Assembly: GCF_009557615.1 (NCBI RefSeq)
Contig: NZ_CP045652.1
Span: forward strand, 992,001 to 1,056,000
From: Sphingobacteruim zhuxiongii
GTDB taxonomy: Bacteria; Bacteroidota; Bacteroidia; Sphingobacteriales; Sphingobacteriaceae
Reading direction: 5' to 3'
Length of the DNA stretch: 64,000 nucleotides
Shown here piece by piece: positions 23,970-31,895 of this stretch. The position numbers were made by a program, and so were the translations under genes. The notes under the pieces are model-generated. The model worked only from the letters and a program-made list of their open reading frames with translations, searched no databases and was not told where the DNA came from. Each line of letters opens with the position of its first letter. Within the stretch, counting starts at the first letter, position 1.

Positions 23970-25080
23970 ATATCACTCTGGTCAATGTTCCGATGCAGAA
24001 AAAAAACTTGTCGAAGACTGGTATGATTCGATAGGTGAGGATAAGGATAACCTGAGCAATGATCAAATTAAAGAGAATTTGTCGCAGATAAAGGTTCGGC
24101 TAACTGAAGATCTATCAGCTCCTGTCCGTATACAAGCATGGTACCGCCGCCCCGCAGTTGTCGCTGCCATATTCATCACTGTATTGGGGTTTATGATTTC
24201 CTTTCATTTTCTACGAAAAAGTACTCCAACTAATCAACAGGTTATTCCATTAGATCAAGAACAGGCATACTTGTTATCTGCTCGTGGTGATAGTGTTAAC
24301 TTAACGGGGATGGTTGAGGGAGAGTCCGTTATGATGGGAGCTCTGAAAATTGTTAAGCATCAAAACGGTGACTTTGAAACAGACATTTCATCTAGCGCAA
24401 CTCCAGAGTTTATCAATTTGGTAACTCCTCCTGCAAGTCAATTCCGATTTACACTTCCAGACGGTACGCGCATCCATTTAAATGCGAGTTCGGTTTTAAC
24501 ATTTAAAACATCATTCGGAGAGACAGATCGTTCGGTTGTTTTAAACGGTGAAGCCTATTTTGAGGTTGCAAAAATGAGATCTGCTGACGGTAAACACCTT
24601 CCATTTCTTGTACGTAGTAAAGGTCAAATGATTAAAGTTTTAGGCACCCATTTCAATGTTTGCGCCTATGATCATGATGTATATTGTAACACGACCTTGT
24701 TAGAGGGGGCTGTCGAACTGCGCTCGTTGATTGGCAATGGAAAATCTATTGTATTAAGGCCAGGTCAAAAAATAAGTTTAAATAACAGCACAGGTAAGCT
24801 GATGATGGTTTCTCGAGAGAAGGAAGTTGAGATCGATTGGAAAGAGGGGTACTATAAATTTGATGACGAAAAGCTATCGGTTCTTTCAAAACGTTTATCT
24901 CGATGGTACAATGTCGAAATTGAAGTAGATACTGCTATTCAGAACTTGACCTTTGGCGGTCGTCTTTCACGAAAAGAAGACCTGAAAAAGGCTATAGAGA
25001 TACTGGAGATGACTGATGACATCAAAGTTGACTTGATTCAAGATACAAACAAAACCAAATTAATAATAAAACCTAAATGA
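23929..25080 (+). CDS. FecR-family anti-sigma factor
   Basis: A 383-residue anti-sigma regulator starting at ATG 23929, inside the sigma gene; the in-frame TTG at 23920 is less likely. The N-terminal cytosolic domain (about 1-74) binds the sigma factor, and one membrane segment spans about 76-95 (AVVAAIFITVLGF). The periplasmic FecR domain holds FTLPDGTRIHLNASSVL, GEAYFEV and VLGTHFNVCAYD, and the C-terminus has the secretin/TonB-like interaction region (SVLSKRLSRWYNVEIEVD). It should receive the signal from the STN domain of the SusC encoded next. Confidence 0.93.
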   Translation: MRKKNYLSRILLDKYHSGQCSDAEKKLVEDWYDSIGEDKDNLSNDQIKENLSQIKVRLTEDLSAPVRIQAWYRRPAVVAAIFITVLGFMISFHFLRKSTPTNQQVIPLDQEQAYLLSARGDSVNLTGMVEGESVMMGALKIVKHQNGDFETDISSSATPEFINLVTPPASQFRFTLPDGTRIHLNASSVLTFKTSFGETDRSVVLNGEAYFEVAKMRSADGKHLPFLVRSKGQMIKVLGTHFNVCAYDHDVYCNTTLLEGAVELRSLIGNGKSIVLRPGQKISLNNSTGKLMMVSREKEVEIDWKEGYYKFDDEKLSVLSKRLSRWYNVEIEVDTAIQNLTFGGRLSRKEDLKKAIEILEMTDDIKVDLIQDTNKTKLIIKPK

Positions 25081-25131
25081 TTATGAAAAAATGAAACGAG
25101 CACCCTAGTTACATAAAGTCTTAAAATAGCA

Positions 25132-25153
25132 CGGAGGTGTTGGAGCACCTCCG
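25132..25153 (+). repeat. Hairpin between fecR and susC
   Basis: CGGAGGTG (25132-25139) pairs perfectly with CACCTCCG (25146-25153) around TTGGAG. It lies 50 bp after the FecR stop and about 60 bp before the susC start. With no following U-run, an attenuator, processing site or SD-masking leader structure is as likely as a terminator. The left arm contains GGAGGTG, close to a ribosome-binding core. Confidence 0.5.
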
Positions 25154-25214
25154 CCTAGTTTAATAAGGCTTTTCGATAAATTCTTTAGATCAAATTCACT
25201 TACAATACCTCATT

Positions 25215-28200
25215 ATGAACAAAAGTATAAAAAAACAATTGTCTGGAACAGCTTTGTCCCAAGTAAAACGTTGGGATTTGCTCATGAAGGAAACCTTGAG
25301 TTTTCTACAGACTAATAAAAGTCTCGTTAGGTCGATATTTATGAAAATGCAATTAATATCATTTATTCTCTGTTTTTGTTTAATGCAAGTGGTAGCCAAG
25401 TCGAATGCTCAAACTTTCAATATCAAAGGGGATAATTTAAAACTAAGCCAAATTTTCGATCAGATTAGTGAGCAGGGGAACTATGATATTCTTTATAACA
25501 GCAAAGATATATCGAAGGCATCACCAGTTTCGATTAATATGAGTAATGTGAGCCTTGAAACCCTACTTAAATCCACGTTGAAAAATCAACCGTTTGAATA
25601 TCAGATAAAAAACAAAACTATTGTGATAAAGGCTGTTGATGAATTGGATGTACAACAGCGGATTAGCGGGAGAATTCTGGATGAAAATGGTAAACCATTA
25701 GCGGGAGCGGGGATTTCTGCAATTGGTAGTAACATTCAGACAGCATCAGATCAAGATGGATATTTTCAATTGGCTAATGTTCCCTCCAGCGTTAAGAAAT
25801 TACAAATTACCTACGTCGGAATGGAAAAATTAATCCTTAACATACAAGCAGACATGGGGAGAATTATTATGCGTAGTTCGAGTTCAGAGCTCGACGAGGT
25901 GATGATTCATACAGGATATCAAAGTTTGCCAAAAGAGCGGTCTACAGGCGCATTCGATGTTATCTCTGGGAAGCGTTTGGAAGGTAAATTACAGACCAAC
26001 GTATTGGAACGATTAGAAGGGATGGCGCCTGGGTTAATGTTGATTAATGGTAAGGATACTGGAGGTGATGCGCTCACAATTCGTGGCGTATCGACTCTTT
26101 TCGGAACAGCACGTCCCTTGATTGTTGTGGATAATTTTCCGATAGAGGGTGATATTAATAGTATTAATCCCAATGACGTAGCGAGCATCTCTGTATTAAA
26201 AGATGCAGCCGCTGCTTCGATTTGGGGAGCTCGAGCCGCAAATGGTGTAATTGTAATAACTACAAAGAGAGGGTCGAAAGGAACTGCACAATTTCAATAT
26301 AGCAATAGTTTTCAGTTTGAGGCTAAACCCAATATCGATTATCTAAACCGGTTGGGCGCAGCAGAAGATATTGCAATAGAGTCCCTATTGGTGCCTAGAA
26401 CGGCTCAATTCGAGCAAAACACTCGTCTTAGAGGACGGGAAGTTTCTAAATTCACGCAATTACTAATGGATTCGCTGACAGGGAGAATTTCTGTAGATGA
26501 TTTCAATAAGCAAGTCAATTGGCTTTCAAAGCAAGATAATTCCCAGCAGATTAAAGATTTGTTGATGCAAGGTGCATTTCTTCAAAATCATAGCTTAGCG
26601 TTAAATGGAGCTAGTGATCGTTTTCGATACTATAGCTCGTTAAATTTTACAGATCGTCGAGGGTCTAATCTGAAAGAACGAAGTAAAAACTATAGTGTTT
26701 TCTTAAAAACAAGCGTTGATCTAACTTCGAAATTGCAGTTTGCAATTAGTAGCAATTTCACCTTTGGAAACGGAACGCAAGCTCCCGTTCAAGCACTCGA
26801 TATTTTTCGATTGAAGCCTTATGATTTATTGCAAGATGACCAGGGTAATCCACTCGCAATGAATAGAGCAGCGGGTAGTTCGGGGCAATCTTCTTCAAAT
26901 ATTTACTCCATAAACCAACGAAAGGCTTGGGGATTGGATGACGAATCCTACTTTCCTTTATTGGAAATGGATCGTACTGACATTACCAACAGAAACAGCA
27001 GTAATCGCATTCAAGCGGAGTTGGTATACAAACTTGAATCGGGGATTGGATTTAACGTGAGTTATCAATTGGAAAAGGGGAATTCATACCTACGCAATTA
27101 TGCACACCCGAATCAAGCAAATTTGGTAAAGCAAATCAATGACTATGTTACACCGATTCTAGGGAATAATAATGAGGTGATGGTTAATCCAGATGGAACA
27201 TTATTAACGCCCATCTTTAATATCCCACAGGGTGGAAAATTGGATGAAACGCGTTTGGATTATAATAGTCATGTGATTCGCGGATGGATGGATTTCAATA
27301 AGACTTTCCAAGATCACCAGATATCAGCAATTCTCGGTTTAGAGAATCAGCAAGTAAAGTCGTCGGGTAGCCAATTAACAAAGTATGGATATGATGATAA
27401 TAGCTTAAACTTTATTCAATTAGATCATCAGCGTCTTCAAGAAGTGACACCAATACTTCAAACATTGACGGGAGTTCGTACGGAGTTTTCGGTATCAGAT
27501 GCCTTCAGGTATACTGAAAACCGCTTTGTTTCAGCATTTGCAAATGCTTCATATACCTACAAGTCGAAATATACATACAGCGGAAGTATCCGTATGGATC
27601 AAACAAACCTTTTCGGAACGGATAAAAAATATCGATATGCGCCGATGTGGTCTTCAGGATTAAGTTGGAATCTAGCGAAAGAGGATTTTATAAAAGATAT
27701 TCCAACGATCAATGAATTCAAGATACGCGCAACCTATGGTATTAACGGGAATATTCCAAAAAATTCGGGACCCTTTATGATCGCAGAGGCCGGTATAAAT
27801 TACTTAAGCTTTTTGCCAAGTCTTCTCGTGACAACGCCACGTAATGATGGATTACGCTGGGAGCGCACCGCGGTAACAAATATTGGATTAGACTTAACGC
27901 TCTTTGATTATCGTGTTCGATTTAAAGGGGATTATTATTTGCGTCGAAGCAGCGACTTATTGGGCGATGAGCAAATAAACCCTACATACGGTTTCGAATC
28001 AGCACAGCTAAATACAGCAAGTATGAATAACGATGGGTTTGAGCTTCAATTAACTACGCAAAATATCAAGAATAAAGATTTTGGTTGGACGAGCACACTC
28101 ATGTTTGCACAAAATAGGAACAAGATTACTAAAGTACATCAGGGTACGCGATTTAGCAATCCACGCGCAATAGCAGCAGGAAGTCCTTTTTTTGAAGGGA

Positions 28201-28838
28201 AGCCATACGGAGCCCTATATAGCTTTAGATATGGAGGACTATCGCCTGACAAGGGACAATTACAAGTTTTAAATGAGCGCGGTGAAATTGAGCCTAATCA
28301 ACTTAGCAGTAACCTTGAACTTGCATATTATTCCGGTAATAGACGCCCAATTAGCAATGGTGCGATAGGAAATAATTTTAGGTACAAGAGTTTTGAGCTA
28401 GACTTCATGTTCGTTTTTTATTTAGGTCATTTGATGCGACAAAACATGCCCGACGCTTTATTTGGAATATATTCAATGGACGGCAGGCTTGCAGATGCTT
28501 GGAAAAAGCCAGGCGATGAAGCAAACACCATTATACCTAATGTAGTATTGGATAACGCTAATTACTACACTTATACATATTATAGAAATTTTTTAGATGT
28601 TAATGTGTTTGATGCCGATTATGCAAAATTGAGAGAACTGATTTTAACGTATAACCTACCAATCGAAGTTTTAGGAAAGCAACGTACAATTAAATCATTG
28701 CAAATCAATTTGCAGGGGAGAAATCTTTGGACTTTACGTAAAAATAAGGAAGGTATAGATCCTGAATCATTTTCGGGCGGAGCTAGAACACTGCCAGTTT
28801 CTCCAACCTATGCCTTTGGATTAAATCTTACTTTTTAA
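25215..28838 (+). CDS. SusC/RagA-type TonB-dependent transporter with STN signalling domain
   Basis: 1207 residues from ATG 25215; ATG 25341 (MKMQLISFILCF...SNAQ) looks like the true signal-peptide start, so the first 42 residues may be untranslated. Order: STN domain (FNIKGDNLKLSQIFDQISE and following), carboxypeptidase-D-like repeat (GRILDENGKPLAGAG), plug (TIRGVSTLFGTARPLIVVDN, VITTKRG) and beta-barrel. The STN domain contacts FecR to switch on the ECF sigma factor encoded upstream. It imports substrate held by the SusD partner. Cargo is unknown; STGAF-type SusCs of this kind often travel with thioredoxin-domain proteins. Confidence 0.94.
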   Translation: MNKSIKKQLSGTALSQVKRWDLLMKETLSFLQTNKSLVRSIFMKMQLISFILCFCLMQVVAKSNAQTFNIKGDNLKLSQIFDQISEQGNYDILYNSKDISKASPVSINMSNVSLETLLKSTLKNQPFEYQIKNKTIVIKAVDELDVQQRISGRILDENGKPLAGAGISAIGSNIQTASDQDGYFQLANVPSSVKKLQITYVGMEKLILNIQADMGRIIMRSSSSELDEVMIHTGYQSLPKERSTGAFDVISGKRLEGKLQTNVLERLEGMAPGLMLINGKDTGGDALTIRGVSTLFGTARPLIVVDNFPIEGDINSINPNDVASISVLKDAAAASIWGARAANGVIVITTKRGSKGTAQFQYSNSFQFEAKPNIDYLNRLGAAEDIAIESLLVPRTAQFEQNTRLRGREVSKFTQLLMDSLTGRISVDDFNKQVNWLSKQDNSQQIKDLLMQGAFLQNHSLALNGASDRFRYYSSLNFTDRRGSNLKERSKNYSVFLKTSVDLTSKLQFAISSNFTFGNGTQAPVQALDIFRLKPYDLLQDDQGNPLAMNRAAGSSGQSSSNIYSINQRKAWGLDDESYFPLLEMDRTDITNRNSSNRIQAELVYKLESGIGFNVSYQLEKGNSYLRNYAHPNQANLVKQINDYVTPILGNNNEVMVNPDGTLLTPIFNIPQGGKLDETRLDYNSHVIRGWMDFNKTFQDHQISAILGLENQQVKSSGSQLTKYGYDDNSLNFIQLDHQRLQEVTPILQTLTGVRTEFSVSDAFRYTENRFVSAFANASYTYKSKYTYSGSIRMDQTNLFGTDKKYRYAPMWSSGLSWNLAKEDFIKDIPTINEFKIRATYGINGNIPKNSGPFMIAEAGINYLSFLPSLLVTTPRNDGLRWERTAVTNIGLDLTLFDYRVRFKGDYYLRRSSDLLGDEQINPTYGFESAQLNTASMNNDGFELQLTTQNIKNKDFGWTSTLMFAQNRNKITKVHQGTRFSNPRAIAAGSPFFEGKPYGALYSFRYGGLSPDKGQLQVLNERGEIEPNQLSSNLELAYYSGNRRPISNGAIGNNFRYKSFELDFMFVFYLGHLMRQNMPDALFGIYSMDGRLADAWKKPGDEANTIIPNVVLDNANYYTYTYYRNFLDVNVFDADYAKLRELILTYNLPIEVLGKQRTIKSLQINLQGRNLWTLRKNKEGIDPESFSGGARTLPVSPTYAFGLNLTF

Positions 28839-28875
28839 GATCTAGAATAAAATATTTACAGCTAAATACAACGCG

Positions 28876-30291
28876 ATGAAAAAGTTTATTTTCCCTATCA
28901 TATTGGTAAGCCTCTTTCTCTTATGTTCTTGCGATAAATACTTGGACATTAAGCCAAAGGGCTATGTAATACCGCAAACCGTCGAAGATTATGAACGAAT
29001 CTTAAATGATATCAAATTGACTAAGATATTGTCAGATGGAATCGAGAAGTTATCAGATGATTTTTATGACCCTTCTATTGTTGAAGGAACCGATATTTCT
29101 GCAGTAGACTACAGACTATATTTTTGGCTTGAAGATCCCTATTCTACACCTTCTGATCTGACCTACTATTCTTATTGGAATATGCTATATAATAGGATTT
29201 ATCAATACAATGCAATTATCAATGGTATTGATGAAGCAGCGGGAGCCACACAACAGCGAAAAGACGCCGCTAAAGGGCGAGCTCTAATAGGTCGGGCAAT
29301 TTGTTATTACTATTTGAATAATATCTATGGCCAAATACCGAAGTCCAAAGATGACCAAACTGCATTAGGCGTTCCTTTGGTGGTTTCAAATGCGTTGAAT
29401 GAAGAGTTGCCAAGCCGCAGTTCTACCTTGGCGAGTTTTGATTTTATAGTGAATGATCTAAAGCAAGGAATTCCCTTAATCCCAGCAAGTTCATTGAGTA
29501 ATTTTCAGATTAATAAAGCGGGAGCGTATGGTTGGTTGGCACGTGTTTATTTGACGATGAAGGAATACGGTTTGGCTGGAGAAGCAGCGCAGGAAGCATT
29601 AAAAATTAACAACAAATTATTGGACTACAACAGCCAGTATACGCGAATATCGACAGGAGCTAACGATAGTATTTACATGACTAAAGCAGGTTCTACAGTT
29701 ACCATACCTGCCCAAAATCCAGAAAATTTACATGTCGTTCATTTTGATTATACAAGAGGAATGGCATTTCAATACCTTGCAAACTCCACTTTGTCCGCCT
29801 TTGACCTAAAGGACCTCCGTCGGATGAATATTATTGCAAGCAATGTTCTTTCAGGGGGAGTTGGTGAGTGGGATGGACGTTACGTGTACATGGGGGCAAT
29901 TAGTTATAATTATAGTGTTGGCCCAACGACAGCGGAAATGTATTTAATCCTATCGGAGTCACAAGCAAGGGTACAAAAATATCAGGATGCAATTAATAGT
30001 CTGAATAAGCTCCGTAAAAACCGGATTGAATCCGCTTTTTACCAAGACTTGGTACATGTTGACGCTAAAAGCACTATGCAAAAAATCTTCCGTGAGCGAC
30101 GAGCAGAGTTATTGTTTAAAAGTGTACGTTGGTTTGATATGCGTAGATTACAAAATGACGCTGAATTTGGTTTTACTGCCGAACATGAATTAGCAAATGG
30201 AAAAGTGTTGAAGTTGGTTCCCAATAGCCCTCGTTATACCATGACAATTCCAGCCGGTGCAATTAATAAACAAATCATCCAAAATCCCTAA
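28876..30291 (+). CDS. SusD/RagB-like nutrient-binding lipoprotein
   Basis: A 471-residue lipoprotein (LCSC, Cys19) with the SusD start CDKYLDIKPKGYVIP. Helical repeats follow (GRALIGRAICYYYLNNIYGQIP, AGAYGWLARVYLTMKEYGLA) and the C-terminal RAELLFKSVRWFDMRRL. It caps the SusC barrel encoded 37 bp upstream. It is about as different from the first SusD (14226-15668) as two family members usually are, consistent with a separate substrate. Followed after 3 bp by a thioredoxin-domain protein. Confidence 0.93.
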   Translation: MKKFIFPIILVSLFLLCSCDKYLDIKPKGYVIPQTVEDYERILNDIKLTKILSDGIEKLSDDFYDPSIVEGTDISAVDYRLYFWLEDPYSTPSDLTYYSYWNMLYNRIYQYNAIINGIDEAAGATQQRKDAAKGRALIGRAICYYYLNNIYGQIPKSKDDQTALGVPLVVSNALNEELPSRSSTLASFDFIVNDLKQGIPLIPASSLSNFQINKAGAYGWLARVYLTMKEYGLAGEAAQEALKINNKLLDYNSQYTRISTGANDSIYMTKAGSTVTIPAQNPENLHVVHFDYTRGMAFQYLANSTLSAFDLKDLRRMNIIASNVLSGGVGEWDGRYVYMGAISYNYSVGPTTAEMYLILSESQARVQKYQDAINSLNKLRKNRIESAFYQDLVHVDAKSTMQKIFRERRAELLFKSVRWFDMRRLQNDAEFGFTAEHELANGKVLKLVPNSPRYTMTIPAGAINKQIIQNP

Positions 30292-30294
30292 CTC

Positions 30295-31737
30295 ATGAAA
30301 TTCAACTTAGTATGGCTCATTTTGAGCATTTATATAGTCTCAACGCTTCCCGTTATAGCTCAAAGTAGTGGGGCAACACTGACAATTTACGCTCAAGGCA
30401 CATCAAATAACGAGGTAATAGTAAATTCACCGGTAGATGGGTTCTATTTTCAAAAGAATCAAAGCAAATTCGAATTAGATTCCGTTAGTCAGCAAAAAAA
30501 AGTAAGAATACCAATCGATAAGCAGGCAATTATAACTGTTGAGAATAATTTTCGAACGGCGAAGCTTATCGTCTCACCAGGGGATTCAGTTAATCTAAAA
30601 TTCCATGAAAAGGACAGTTTAGAGATTAGTGGTTCCAATGCAGAGGGGCAACTTTTGTTGAATAGAATTACGAATGACAACACTCGCTTTAGATTTGAAG
30701 AATTGAATACCGAAAGTACGATTGATGGTAGAAAACGTAAGTTGACAATGTTGGAGAATGTGGATTTAAGTAAGATAAATGCACTTGTTAAAAGAAAAGA
30801 TATTTCTGAGAAATTCGCGAACGCAATAAAGAAAGAATTATCGATCTATTATAAACTTTTATTGTCGACAAACTTGTTTTTCACGGCGCGACCGCTAGTT
30901 TTTGGGGATACAAGTACCCCTGTAGATCGTGATTTTGTGCAGGCCTGGAAGGAATTGTATAAACCAATAAATGCGGGTTGGGCAGAATCACCCTTGTTCC
31001 CATTGCTGGTTAGTCGTTATTCAAGTCTGTTGTCGATTGAGTACCCCGAGGTTCGTTTGAAAAAGCAACCCTACATGCTTTCCCAAATCGAGCTGCTTGA
31101 GAAACGTTTAGACGGGCGCTTACTGGAATATGCATGGGGGAATGCGATTGTTGAAGGATTGGCGAATAACGAGAATGAGTTGATATGGATTGAGAATTTT
31201 GAACGTTTTAAGAACCAGTTTCCACAGAGTAAACTAATCGTACTCTTGAAGCCTGAGATTGATGCCGTCAAAGAATACCATTTGAAGCTCTCGCAAGCGA
31301 CGAATTCTGAAGTGGAATTCCTAGATAGCACTGCGCAATATTCGTCGTTGAAAGAGCTTTTTCGAGGAATTAAAGGTAATTTTTACTATGTCGATCTTTG
31401 GGCGACTTGGTGTGGACCATGCAAACAAGAATTACAATTTAGTATGAAGCTGCATAGTGAGATTGAGGAAATTGGTTATCAAATAATTTACCTATCGATT
31501 GATGATGATCGAGCAGATGGTAAATGGAGAGAGATGGTAAAGGGATATCCGCTAAAAGGCAAAAATATGCGAGCCAGCGAAGCCCTTCGGAAATCCTTGA
31601 GCAATGAAGTTCCAAAGTTTAATGGTATCCCAAGATATCTAATCGTTAATAGCGAAGGTGAGATTGTTGAGTGGGATGCTAAGCGACCTAGTGATGGCAC
31701 AGATTTACTGGAACAATTGAAATCTATGAAACGGTAA
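30295..31737 (+). CDS. Exported thioredoxin-domain protein (TlpA/ResA-like)
   Basis: 480 residues: signal peptide (MKFNLVWLIL...VIAQ), a long N-terminal region of about 320 residues without a domain I can name, and a C-terminal TlpA-type thioredoxin fold with WATWCGPC (Cys373, Cys376) and a cis-Pro region near GIPRYLIV. TlpA-like proteins reduce disulfides of exported proteins or cargo. As third gene of the sigma/anti-sigma-controlled SusCD operon, it may process a disulfide-bearing peptide substrate. Ends at a clear terminator. Confidence 0.88.
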   Translation: MKFNLVWLILSIYIVSTLPVIAQSSGATLTIYAQGTSNNEVIVNSPVDGFYFQKNQSKFELDSVSQQKKVRIPIDKQAIITVENNFRTAKLIVSPGDSVNLKFHEKDSLEISGSNAEGQLLLNRITNDNTRFRFEELNTESTIDGRKRKLTMLENVDLSKINALVKRKDISEKFANAIKKELSIYYKLLLSTNLFFTARPLVFGDTSTPVDRDFVQAWKELYKPINAGWAESPLFPLLVSRYSSLLSIEYPEVRLKKQPYMLSQIELLEKRLDGRLLEYAWGNAIVEGLANNENELIWIENFERFKNQFPQSKLIVLLKPEIDAVKEYHLKLSQATNSEVEFLDSTAQYSSLKELFRGIKGNFYYVDLWATWCGPCKQELQFSMKLHSEIEEIGYQIIYLSIDDDRADGKWREMVKGYPLKGKNMRASEALRKSLSNEVPKFNGIPRYLIVNSEGEIVEWDAKRPSDGTDLLEQLKSMKR

Positions 31738-31768
31738 GAAATTAAGTAATGCGTAAAATGTAAAATCG

Positions 31769-31799
31769 AATCCCTCAGGTCTGACTTGGGGGATTTTTA
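31769..31799 (+). terminator. Terminator of the sigma-controlled uptake operon
   Basis: AATCCCTCAG (31769-31778) pairs with CTTGGGGGATT with G-U pairs around TCTGA, followed by TTTT. It lies 32 bp after the thioredoxin-domain gene. Confidence 0.7.
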
Positions 31800-31842
31800 T
31801 ATAGATTATAAAACTGTGCCCTAGAATAATGATCAATGCTAT

Positions 31843-31883
31843 ATAACAAAAAAGGCTGTAGATTCTACAGCCTTTTTTGTTAT
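31843..31883. terminator. Bidirectional terminator ahead of parC 3' end
   Basis: A 19-bp perfect stem joins 31843-31861 and 31865-31883 around ATT, with A6/T6 tracts inside the arms. It ends 12 bp from the parC stop and serves parC on the minus strand. Confidence 0.9.
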
Positions 31884-31895
31884 CAATATGAATGC

